DNA of 6,072 nucleotides from Kiritimatiellales bacterium (GCA_030621805.1 JAUXGY010000122.1:1-6072), one strand, 5' to 3'; counted from the stretch's first letter, positions 1 to 6,072 are shown. Numbers and translations: made by a program. Notes: generated by a model from the letters alone, not told the origin.

Positions 1-822
1 GGAACATCGGGCTATACCATACAGAGTACCAATCAGCTAACCGTCGTTGTGGGCGGCGTAACCAACGCGCTGGATTTTGGAATCTATCGCACGGGTCGAA
101 TTGGCACCACCTTCGGTTCGGCGGGATCGCCGGAGTTTTTCCTCAATAGTCTGGTGAGTCTGGATCGCGACTACACCGTCATGGTTCGCGCCATCGGTGT
201 GGCCGAAATCACCGGCCCGTGGAGCAACATCGAAACCTTCCGCTGGAGCACCGTCCCAACGGCCGGACCGGACGTGCCGTGGCCCGCTCGTGGAATGCCA
301 AAAGTACAAACGGAACTCTTCCACCCCGATTTGGATGCTGTATTTTTAGGCTCCAATTATATCCACCTCGAAGGTGCCGAGCGCGTAGGCATTCGCATCG
401 GAGAATTTTCACCCAACATCGGTGTGGAAAAAGAAAAATCTCACTCCGGTCAACTTTTTGATCTGACCCCCCCAATGGATCATCTATTTATCAATGCGAC
501 GGTCGTTGGACAGACGGTGATGCCTTGTGTGCTCTATCGCTATCAACTCGCCAATAGTCTCTATCCAACGGTGAGCGGCGATGTCGCGCAGGTTTCTCCG
601 CTCATGGAAGAGATTGCCTATGGAACCAACGCGGTCAGTGTAACGGTTTATGATTCTTTCATCGGAATTACCCGAAAGGATTCCGGCAACTGGGGCGTCT
701 ACCTCATCGATACCCAGCCGGTCGTGCGCGGCGCGAAATATCAATATTTGATCATGCGTTTTGACGAAAAAACCAAAGAGCTGGATCGAATCATCCCAGC
801 CGGAACCGTCAGCATTCCCTAG
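1..822 (+). CDS. C-terminal part of a large exported FN3-type surface protein (5' end outside the window)
   Basis: The frame is open from base 1 and stops at TAG 820-822, so these are the last 273 residues of a longer protein. A GTG at 49 could be read as a start, but the same frame runs upstream of it without a stop and the sequence is already mid-domain. Residues about 1-85 look like a fibronectin type III fold: alternating beta strands, a YTVMVRAIG strand, then a WSNIETFRW strand. A linker (DVPWPARGMP, about residues 89-98) leads to a C-terminal module of about 170 residues. That module carries LYRYQ and VSPLMEEIAYG near residues 178-208, and GVYLIDTQPVVRGAKYQY near 232-249. I cannot name a family for it. 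There is no transmembrane anchor or LPXTG-like signal at the end. The protein is probably secreted or on the surface and is probably co-transcribed with the next gene, 21 bases downstream. Being coding is near certain; function is unknown. Confidence 0.88.
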   Translation, partial: GTSGYTIQSTNQLTVVVGGVTNALDFGIYRTGRIGTTFGSAGSPEFFLNSLVSLDRDYTVMVRAIGVAEITGPWSNIETFRWSTVPTAGPDVPWPARGMPKVQTELFHPDLDAVFLGSNYIHLEGAERVGIRIGEFSPNIGVEKEKSHSGQLFDLTPPMDHLFINATVVGQTVMPCVLYRYQLANSLYPTVSGDVAQVSPLMEEIAYGTNAVSVTVYDSFIGITRKDSGNWGVYLIDTQPVVRGAKYQYLIMRFDEKTKELDRIIPAGTVSIP

Positions 823-831
823 CTTGAAAGC

Positions 832-835
832 GGAG
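832..835 (+). promoter_or_regulatory. Ribosome binding site of the 1126-residue surface protein gene
   Basis: GGAG lies 8 bases before the ATG at 844, inside the 21-base gap after the previous stop. It fixes the start, which is also immediately followed by a convincing signal peptide. No promoter is evident in the gap, which supports co-transcription with the upstream gene. Confidence 0.75.
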
Positions 836-843
836 AACCTATT

Positions 844-3800
844 ATGAAAAAACTAACTGCTGCACTCCTGTTCGGCGGCCTGCTCGCCGCGAACGCCGAC
901 TTCGTCTACCAGTCCGGCTCGTCGTTTTTGACGACTGCCGGTCTGGATGGCGACGGGCGTTCCGATCTCGTTTTGGTCGATGGCCCCAGCGCCACCGTAC
1001 GCGTCGGCTATCAGCTCTCCGCTGGAACCCTGATCTGGGCGCAGCTCCGTTCGTTGGGTCTCGACGAAGTTACAGACATCGCCTGCGGCACCGTCCAGAA
1101 TCTGGGCTATGAGTCGCTCGCCGTCACGGCACCGTTCTTGAACCGAGTGAATGTCTACGAACTACCGACGGCCAATACCCAACCGTTCCCCGTCGCGGCC
1201 TATGGAAACGGAACCGGCCCGTATTCCGTGACGGCTCTCGATGTCGGTGGTGCCGGCAACACGGCTCATGATGATCTGGTAACCGTCACCACACTCAATG
1301 GCACCAGCCCGTTTCGGCTGGAACCAATCAGGGCTTCGGGCGGAACCGCATTTAGTTCAATCCAACAATATGGCCCTGGCATCACTTGGCGGCGCCTCAA
1401 CTCCGTTGAATATGGCCCCGGGTTGAACGCCATGGCACTGATTGATTCCTCTGGAGCGGGCGTCCTTCGCCTTTATGATTTTTCTACAGGCGCACCCGAC
1501 TATAAAGGATCGGTGTCGTTGTCTGGCATAACCCAACCCAGCTATGTCTCCTTCCCGCGCGCATCCGGCGATGCTCATTTTGTGTTGTGGGAACAAGGCA
1601 ATTCCACCATCCGAACCACCACGCTGGTTTCCGACGGCGGAAGTTATGCCTTCTCTGCGCTTGTTCCTTACACCCTGTCGGCGCCCGTCGATTCCATCTT
1701 TCTGGTGCAGGGCGCCGGAACCAATCGGTTAGCCATCATCTATTCCGATGGAACCTCCGAATTGTTTGATCACGACGGCTCCGGCGCGCCCATCTCGTTA
1801 CAAACCTTCCTTCCTCCGGTCGGCGAATCCTTCAGCGGCTTCCTTCCGATCAATGGAGATGATTTCATGATGTTCTCCTCGGCGGGAATCAACTCCGCTC
1901 CGTTGACGGCAAATCAAATGCACTTTTCCGGCGGATCGTTTTCCTCCATTGGTTCGCAGTCTTTGTCATCGACCGTGATCGGCAATGGCCGCGCCAATGT
2001 GATGACCTTCGCTGGTGAACCTTTTGTGGATAGCACGCCGCAACGCCTCCAACTCCTGCGAGCGGGCGACTGGTCCACTGCCGTCTCCCTCGGACCCAAT
2101 GTGAGTGTGACCTATGAAAGCGATCTCGGCGCTCAACAAGGCCTTGGAAATCCGCAGATCGGAATCGTGGGTTCTACTGCCGCTGGAGCGGCCTACACGC
2201 TGGATAACCAGCTTCATTCTGCCATTTCCATCCATAGTTTCGATGCCGCCCGAGGCAAAGAGGTGCTTTCGATTTATGTTAGCCCCGATCCGGGAACCTA
2301 TGGCACTTCGGTTGAAATCTCTTTTTCGGGAAGCATGGCCGGCGCATTGTACTATCGTACGGATCATTCCAGTGCTTGGACGATTTATTCCACGCCCTTC
2401 ACGCTCTTTGCCGATACCGATGTGCAATACTATGCTCGGACGGCCAGTGGGGTTTCAATCATTCGCACGGCCTCCTATCGATTTAGCGACCCTCCCACGG
2501 ATCTCGATTCCGACGGCGATGGCATTCCGGATTACGTCGAAATTTCCAACGGGCTTGATCCCTTTGAAAGCGGGTTGGACGGCGATGGCGACGGCTATTC
2601 CGACCTCGATGAACTGCTGTCAGGAAGCGATCCGACGAATAGCATTGGCATTCCGGCCAACAGCAACCGCTTTGAGCGAAGCGCGGTCTACGACCAGATT
2701 CTCATTCCACGCCCCTACGATGGGGTATACAACGAAACAACAACCAGTCGTGTCGGTACACAATTTCGCCTCTTCTCCGCCTCTGGGGCACAATATGCCT
2801 ATGCCCAGACGACAAATTCCCTGCCCGGGATTAGTGTCCTCCGCCCCGTACTATTCGAGGCCATTCCTCTCTCGCTTGAACCCCCGTTTGTTGCGGTGGT
2901 TTCTGATGTTAATTTTGAAACCTACAGGGATCCGACCAGTAATCATCACGGGGTTGAACTGGTTGGGATTTACCTGCAACCCACCTCCGGAGTCACCACC
3001 GTGGACTACACCTATCAGGGAGGGAGTCTCGTGGCCGAAGCAAACAACTGGCTCGCTACTGCCCTTGATGTCTACACCAACCAGGTTCGTACGGTGCAGG
3101 TGGACGATCTTAGCCTTACCAACACGTTGGCCGGTCTATTGATCGAGCGCAAACTCGCCGATTTACTAGAGGATCGCGGCGCCATCACCAACCGCTGGGC
3201 ATCGCTCTTTAAAGGGCGCACAGCCGACGGAATAATGGCCGGCCTTTCTTCCGCCGACCTCCAATCGTTGGAACAGCAAGGGCCGAGCAACGAGGCCGCT
3301 TACCAGCTGCGGACGCTTGTTGCGTTTCTCCAGTCCGAAACCGCTTCACAGGCCGGATTGCTGACCCTCACGCAGGATCTCTACGATATCCGTAGCTTCT
3401 ACGCTCGTTTTCCTTCCAATGCGGGGAAATACCCATTGCCCGCCGATGTGCTACGAGAATTTCTCTACAGCGGAACGATGCACAGCAACTATCTAGCACA
3501 CGCCCAGATTTCTCCCGCAGAGGTTACTGCCGCATTCACCGCGGCCACGCAAATGCTCGCGCAAGTTTCTTCCCGCCCCATCGGTAATTTCATGCTGGAA
3601 GTACAAGCCGACTCGTTCGATGCCGACTGCCCCGTGCTTTATACCGGAGGAAACGTCGCCAAGAGCCTATACGATGCTGCGGGTCGCTCGTTCCGCTTCC
3701 CGGAAACCTTCACGCTCCAACCCGGAGCGCAGGTAAGTGTTAAGGCCTTCACCGATCCAGATTGGAACCTCTGCCCCGGCACCGACCCGCTCGAAATCAT

Positions 3801-4224
3801 TTCGTTGTCCCTCACCGCCGTGCCGACCGCCTCCGGTTCCGATGCAGACGGCAACCTACTTCCCGATGACTACGAAAGCATGTTCCTCGTCGGGAGTGGT
3901 GGTCTTGCCACCTCCGACCTTGACTACGATGGCTATAGCGACCTTCAGGAATATCTCGACGGAACCGACCCTAACAATGATGCGAGTTATGGATCAGCGA
4001 TCGTCGACCTCAGCCCACCGTTTATCTGGATTCAGGCAGACACTCTTTTCATCGATTGGCCCATCAATTATGCCGATGCCTTTGTGTTCACGATTGAATA
4101 CACGGAGGATCTTCCGGGAACCCCCTTTGCCACGGATCAAGAATTACCGAAAGATTCCCTTGATGCTGCACTCGACCTTTCCGCAACCCAACGCTTCTAC
4201 CGCGTGAAGATGCGCTTACGGTAG
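844..4224 (+). CDS. Large exported multidomain protein: FG-GAP-like repeats, chitobiase-like domain, two calcium-type modules
   Basis: This is a complete 1126-residue protein. The signal peptide is MKK followed by a hydrophobic core, with likely cleavage after ANA (residue 18). Residues about 20-470 are beta-rich and repetitive, with FG-GAP/VCBS-like motifs (D35, D37, D41 in DGDGRSDLVLVDG; AHDDLVTVT), suggesting a beta-propeller. Residues about 477-545 match the chitobiase/beta-hexosaminidase C-terminal-type pattern (PDPGTYGTSVEISF, then ALYYRTD, then YYARTASG). Residues 553-600 are an aspartate-rich thrombospondin-3/EF-like calcium module (D553/555/557/559/563; D579/581/583/587). Residues about 600-998 are unassigned, with a helix-rich stretch and two cysteines (C929, C977). 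Residues 1000-1048 carry a second calcium-type module. The rest is a beta-rich end closing in RFYRVKMRLR. No catalytic motif is visible, so a binding or adhesion role is inferred. The ribosome site and the tandem neighbour suggest an operon of exported proteins. The reading frame looks intact. Confidence 0.93.
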   Translation: MKKLTAALLFGGLLAANADFVYQSGSSFLTTAGLDGDGRSDLVLVDGPSATVRVGYQLSAGTLIWAQLRSLGLDEVTDIACGTVQNLGYESLAVTAPFLNRVNVYELPTANTQPFPVAAYGNGTGPYSVTALDVGGAGNTAHDDLVTVTTLNGTSPFRLEPIRASGGTAFSSIQQYGPGITWRRLNSVEYGPGLNAMALIDSSGAGVLRLYDFSTGAPDYKGSVSLSGITQPSYVSFPRASGDAHFVLWEQGNSTIRTTTLVSDGGSYAFSALVPYTLSAPVDSIFLVQGAGTNRLAIIYSDGTSELFDHDGSGAPISLQTFLPPVGESFSGFLPINGDDFMMFSSAGINSAPLTANQMHFSGGSFSSIGSQSLSSTVIGNGRANVMTFAGEPFVDSTPQRLQLLRAGDWSTAVSLGPNVSVTYESDLGAQQGLGNPQIGIVGSTAAGAAYTLDNQLHSAISIHSFDAARGKEVLSIYVSPDPGTYGTSVEISFSGSMAGALYYRTDHSSAWTIYSTPFTLFADTDVQYYARTASGVSIIRTASYRFSDPPTDLDSDGDGIPDYVEISNGLDPFESGLDGDGDGYSDLDELLSGSDPTNSIGIPANSNRFERSAVYDQILIPRPYDGVYNETTTSRVGTQFRLFSASGAQYAYAQTTNSLPGISVLRPVLFEAIPLSLEPPFVAVVSDVNFETYRDPTSNHHGVELVGIYLQPTSGVTTVDYTYQGGSLVAEANNWLATALDVYTNQVRTVQVDDLSLTNTLAGLLIERKLADLLEDRGAITNRWASLFKGRTADGIMAGLSSADLQSLEQQGPSNEAAYQLRTLVAFLQSETASQAGLLTLTQDLYDIRSFYARFPSNAGKYPLPADVLREFLYSGTMHSNYLAHAQISPAEVTAAFTAATQMLAQVSSRPIGNFMLEVQADSFDADCPVLYTGGNVAKSLYDAAGRSFRFPETFTLQPGAQVSVKAFTDPDWNLCPGTDPLEIISLSLTAVPTASGSDADGNLLPDDYESMFLVGSGGLATSDLDYDGYSDLQEYLDGTDPNNDASYGSAIVDLSPPFIWIQADTLFIDWPINYADAFVFTIEYTEDLPGTPFATDQELPKDSLDAALDLSATQRFYRVKMRLR

Positions 4225-4247
4225 CGAGGGCTGTAGATTGTCGCCGA

Positions 4248-4267
4248 GTGGCTCACCACATTATTTT
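4248..4267 (+). terminator. Very weak candidate terminator between converging genes
   Basis: A 4-bp stem, GTGG/CCAC, with a CTCA loop (4248-4259) is followed by ATTATTTT. It lies 23 bases after the surface-protein stop and its T-rich tail runs into the last codons of the converging phosphatase gene. The stem is too short for a confident intrinsic terminator. It is listed because the 36-base gap 4225-4260 contains nothing better in either direction. Confidence 0.2.
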
Positions 4268-4758
4268 CCCGGATAGTTAAAGTCCAAAAGAAGGGATGTT
4301 GCGAATGCCGCATCCTTCCAGCGGGAGGAGAAGGTTTGGAGGGTGGCGATGCAACAGGTGGGAGCGTTGGCGACCTGTTCGCCGCTGAGCTGTCGAATTA
4401 ACCAGCCTATCGAAGGATTATGACCGATAATCATGGCCGAGTGTATGGAGTCACCCAATGATTGGATGATTTCGAGTAGGTCGGATACGCCCGCTTCGTA
4501 GATGGTCTCGCGGAGGACAATCATATCGATTGGAAAGCCGATTTCCGTTGCAATGAGTTCTGAGGTTTGGACGGCGCGGAGAGCGGGGCTGGAGATGATT
4601 GCAAGGGGAATGTCCCCACGCGCCTTGAGCCGCTGTCCCATTTTCATCGCATTTCGCTTGCCACGAGCATTCAGCGGCCGATCAAAATCGCATTGACAGG
4701 AGCCCATCCCTTCGGCTTCGGCGTGGCGCACCAGGTAGAGGGTCTGTCCATCAGCCAT
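4261..4758 (-). CDS. sixA: SixA-type phosphohistidine phosphatase (histidine phosphatase superfamily)
   Basis: This 165-residue protein is close to the roughly 160 residues usual for SixA. The start chosen is ATG at 4758 (MADGQTLYLVRHAEA). The frame stays open upstream, but that extension lies over the deaminase gene, is low-complexity Pro/Ser/Arg and has no family similarity. Visible features are the catalytic RHA motif (R11, H12), DFDRPLNARG (24-33), SSPALRAVQT with R61 (56-65), and the second histidine in IIGHNPS (H113). These are the phosphate-pocket residues of the superfamily. E. coli SixA removes phosphate from phosphohistidine on histidine-containing signalling or PTS proteins in the cytoplasm; the substrate here is not proven. 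The gene overlaps the end of the deaminase gene by 8 bases, and AAGGCGG lies about 10 bases before the start, so translational coupling is likely. A small-molecule phosphatase role remains possible because the superfamily is broad. Confidence 0.85.
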   Translation of the reverse strand: MADGQTLYLVRHAEAEGMGSCQCDFDRPLNARGKRNAMKMGQRLKARGDIPLAIISSPALRAVQTSELIATEIGFPIDMIVLRETIYEAGVSDLLEIIQSLGDSIHSAMIIGHNPSIGWLIRQLSGEQVANAPTCCIATLQTFSSRWKDAAFATSLLLDFNYPGK

Positions 4759-5152
4759 CGGAAGATTCCGCCTTGAAGTCGAAGGCGTGCGGGAGCAGCT
4801 CGCCGAGCGTAGTTGTTTCGTAGCCTTTGGAACTTTTAATGTATATTGGGAAGTCGGGGTCGCAGAATTCAGCCAGTACCTGGCGGCAGGCACCGCAGGG
4901 GAAGGGGACGGGCTCGCTGCTTGCCGCAATGGCGAGGGCCGCGAATTCGGTTTTCCCAGCGGCAACCGCCGAAAAAAGGGCCGTGCGCTCAGCACAGTTG
5001 GTCAGTCCATACGAAGCGTTCTCGATGTTGCAACCCGTAAATACGGTTCTATCGGAACAGAGCAACGCCACCCCGACCTTGTAGTTGGAATAGGGGGCAT
5101 GTGCACTTTCGAGGGCCTGCATCGCCGTGTCGAGGAGTTCATTCGGATTCAT
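4751..5152 (-). CDS. cdd: Cytidine deaminase
   Basis: The protein has 133 residues, the usual length of the small homotetrameric cytidine deaminases (B. subtilis type) rather than the longer dimeric E. coli type. It hydrolyses cytidine and deoxycytidine to uridine and deoxyuridine in the cytoplasm, a step of pyrimidine salvage. The zinc site is intact: C53 and proton-shuttle E55 in NCAERTA, and C86 and C89 in PCGACRQVL. The substrate loop NIENASYGL (42-50) and the N-terminal APYSNYKVGVAL (19-30) are also typical. The ATG at 5152 is preceded by a strong ribosome site. The gene overlaps the phosphorylase end by 14 bases and the phosphatase start by 8 bases, placing it in the middle of a three-gene operon. 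The last dozen residues (DFKAESSDG end) are probably a non-conserved tail. The identification is very secure. Confidence 0.96.
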   Translation of the reverse strand: MNPNELLDTAMQALESAHAPYSNYKVGVALLCSDRTVFTGCNIENASYGLTNCAERTALFSAVAAGKTEFAALAIAASSEPVPFPCGACRQVLAEFCDPDFPIYIKSSKGYETTTLGELLPHAFDFKAESSDG

Positions 5153-5966
5153 CGGCCAGCTCCCCTAAAAATGCAGTAATCGTGTGCTTCATCCGCGGCA
5201 TGGCCTCGGCAGCCACTTTATTAACATCCTCATGGGTGAGTTTGGTGGGGCTGATGCCTGCCGCCCAGTTGCAGATGCAGGAGAGCCCGGCCACCCGCAT
5301 ACCGAGCGCGTTGGCAACGATGGCCTCGGGCACAGTTGACATTCCGACGGCATCTGCGCCCATGGAACGATACTGTTTTATTTCCGCAGGGGTTTCAAAC
5401 GTTGGACCGCTAGTAGCAATGTAGGTGCCGGAAGTATCAGCGCCAGCCTTCAATAGGTTTTCCAGAAGTGTCGGGTGGTAGACGTCCGACTGGTCGGGAA
5501 AGCGGGTTCCGAGTCTGGGGTTGTGCGGACCGATCAGTGGATTGGAGCCAAGCATGTTAATATGGTCGCCGATGGCCATCAGCGAGCCGGGGGAGAGATC
5601 TTCTCGGATACCGCCCGCCGCATTGGTGAGCAAGATGGTATCTGCACCGAGAGCATGAAGCAGGTAGATGGGCAGGATGACGGGCGTCCAGCCTTCGCCC
5701 TCGTACCAATGTCGGCGGCCTTGGAAAATGAAAACCTCCATGCCATTGATCGTTGAGGAAAGTAACTTACCCGCATGGCCCATCACCCCGGTTTTTCCAA
5801 AGCCGGGAATATGGTCATAGGGGATTTTCTGCCCATCGAAGTCAGCAACGGCCTCGCCCCATCCGGAGCCGAGGATGAGCCCGCACTTGGGTTTCGAATC
5901 GGACCATTTCTTTTGAATGGATTCCACGGCAGAGTCGAGCGTGAGCTGATTGACCTGTGTATTCAT
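5139..5966 (-). CDS. punA: Purine nucleoside phosphorylase, trimeric (inosine/guanosine) type
   Basis: From the ATG at 5966 the protein has 275 residues, matching bacterial trimeric PNPs (about 270-277). It phosphorolyses inosine, guanosine and their deoxy forms to base plus (deoxy)ribose-1-phosphate. Visible motifs are LILGSGWG (phosphate loop, S34), GHAGKL (H64), FQGRRHWYEG (R84, H86, Y88), TNAAGGI (115-120), GDHINMLGSNPL (133-144), GPTFETPAE with E191, GADAVGMSTVPE (203-214) and N233. E191 and N233 correspond to human E201 and N243, the pair that reads 6-oxopurines, so adenosine is not the expected substrate. It heads the operon with cdd and sixA. An in-frame TTG at 6002 would add 12 residues (IQLSQPSKLSP after the start), but its only purine-rich site is 2 bases away, so the ATG is preferred. 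The ATG itself has no clear Shine-Dalgarno. The symbol punA is by family, not by orthology test. Confidence 0.95.
   Translation of the reverse strand: MNTQVNQLTLDSAVESIQKKWSDSKPKCGLILGSGWGEAVADFDGQKIPYDHIPGFGKTGVMGHAGKLLSSTINGMEVFIFQGRRHWYEGEGWTPVILPIYLLHALGADTILLTNAAGGIREDLSPGSLMAIGDHINMLGSNPLIGPHNPRLGTRFPDQSDVYHPTLLENLLKAGADTSGTYIATSGPTFETPAEIKQYRSMGADAVGMSTVPEAIVANALGMRVAGLSCICNWAAGISPTKLTHEDVNKVAAEAMPRMKHTITAFLGELADESE
5160..5166 (-). promoter_or_regulatory. Ribosome binding site of cdd, inside the end of the phosphorylase gene
   Basis: On the minus strand AGGGGAG lies 7 bases before the cdd ATG at 5152. It sits within the last codons of the upstream phosphorylase gene. It confirms the deaminase start and the 14-base overlap of the two genes. 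Confidence 0.75.
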
Positions 5967-5973
5967 AGGGCTG

Positions 5974-6002
5974 AGTTTAGAGGGTTGACTGAGTTGGATC
6001 AA
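5974..6002 (-). promoter_or_regulatory. Candidate promoter of the punA-cdd-sixA operon
   Basis: On the minus strand TTGATC (5997-6002) and TAAACT (5974-5979) are separated by 17 bases. Each matches 4 of 6 bases of the sigma-70 consensus. The -10-like box ends 7 bases before the punA ATG, so transcription would begin at or next to the start codon. That would give a leaderless message and would explain the missing ribosome site. With only 4/6 matches this could be chance, and the host's promoter consensus is unknown. Confidence 0.25.
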
Positions 6003-6072
6003 AACCTCTTTTCATAAACAATCGGGACAGGCGGCGTACTCGACGCCTTACTTAAAGCAACGTCATCTTGTT
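6003..6072. other. Window-edge leader region upstream of punA
   Basis: No complete gene is visible here. On the minus strand one frame is open from the edge (6070) to a TGA at 5999-6001 and would encode the last 23 residues of an upstream gene, ending TPPVPIVYEKRF. On the plus strand no start codon with a ribosome site is seen. A 5-bp inverted repeat, GGCGT/ACGCC, with a 5-base loop (6033-6047) lacks a T-tract. The region is either an intergenic leader or the end of another operon member; 70 bases are not enough to decide. Confidence 0.35.

Noticed and set aside
467..473. Run of seven C in the first surface gene, possible phase-variation or frameshift site
   Set aside because: The frame is intact across it with sensible protein on both sides, and a single 7-base run is weak evidence for slippage.
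2114..3142. Long plus-strand open frame of 342 codons inside the large surface protein gene
   Set aside because: It is an alternate-frame shadow of the 1126-residue gene. Its product is rich in Pro, Arg, Ser and Met without domain structure, and the host frame has clear domains throughout.
4759..4995. 79-codon N-terminal extension of the phosphatase frame
   Set aside because: It lies almost wholly over the cytidine deaminase gene, is low-complexity Pro/Ser/Arg, and SixA proteins start just before the LVRHA motif as the ATG at 4758 does.
4787..5179. Plus-strand open frames opposite the cytidine deaminase gene
   Set aside because: They are antisense shadows of a gene with an intact zinc site and family-length product. 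They lack domain features of their own.
5967..6002. TTG start at 6002 for the phosphorylase
   Set aside because: It would add 12 residues beyond the usual family start, and its AGAGG is only 2 bases away, too close for a normal ribosome site.
5994..6014. Short reading frame MKRGFDPTQSTL before punA as a leader peptide
   Set aside because: The frame starts with an ATG at 6012-6014 and runs to a TAA just before the punA ATG. It has no ribosome site and no attenuator-like hairpins or codon runs, so nothing supports regulatory translation.
6033..6047. Inverted repeat GGCGT/ACGCC as a terminator
   Set aside because: The stem is only 5 bp and no T-tract follows in either direction.
1..6072. CRISPR arrays, insertion sequences, tRNA or rRNA genes, phage or defence genes
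   Set aside because: I looked on both strands and saw no regularly spaced repeats, transposase motifs, cloverleaf-like sequence or defence-type domains.

Overview
The window reads as part of a bacterial chromosome of moderate-to-high GC, probably from the PVC group (Kiritimatiellota or Verrucomicrobiota). The evidence for this is style rather than a marker gene: large, threonine/serine/aspartate-rich exported proteins built from FN3-like, beta-propeller, chitobiase-like and thrombospondin-type-3-like calcium modules, one of them ending in a beta-rich domain closing on a FYRV-type motif. No rRNA, tRNA, CRISPR array, insertion sequence or attachment site was found. The phylum assignment is inference.

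The left two thirds (1-4224, + strand) hold two cell-surface genes in tandem. The first is cut by the window edge, so only its last 273 residues are visible: an FN3-like domain followed by an unassigned C-terminal module. After a 21-base gap with a good ribosome binding site comes a complete 1126-residue exported protein. It has a signal peptide, an FG-GAP/VCBS-like repeat region, a chitobiase/hexosaminidase C-terminal-like domain, an aspartate-rich calcium module, about 400 residues that I cannot assign, a second copy of the calcium module, and a beta-rich C-terminal domain. The two are probably co-transcribed and exported, perhaps as partners in adhesion or polysaccharide contact. Their actual role is unknown.

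The right third (4261-5966, - strand) is a compact housekeeping operon transcribed toward the surface genes. In order of transcription it encodes a trimeric-type purine nucleoside phosphorylase, a small tetrameric-type cytidine deaminase and a SixA-type histidine phosphatase. The genes overlap by 14 and 8 bases, so they are probably translationally coupled. The first two enzymes form a nucleoside salvage/catabolism pair: PNP splits (deoxy)inosine and (deoxy)guanosine to base plus pentose-1-phosphate, and the deaminase converts (deoxy)cytidine to (deoxy)uridine. Why a SixA-like phosphatase is tied to them is the most interesting functional question here.

The two transcription units converge across a 36-base gap that holds only a very weak hairpin. 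The last 106 bases (5967-6072) are the leader of the nucleoside operon. They carry a candidate promoter placed for a leaderless transcript, a 7-bp direct repeat, and an open frame that could instead be the tail of another upstream gene. I see no strong evidence for an undescribed system. The best leads are the unassigned modules of the surface proteins and the PNP-deaminase-SixA linkage.
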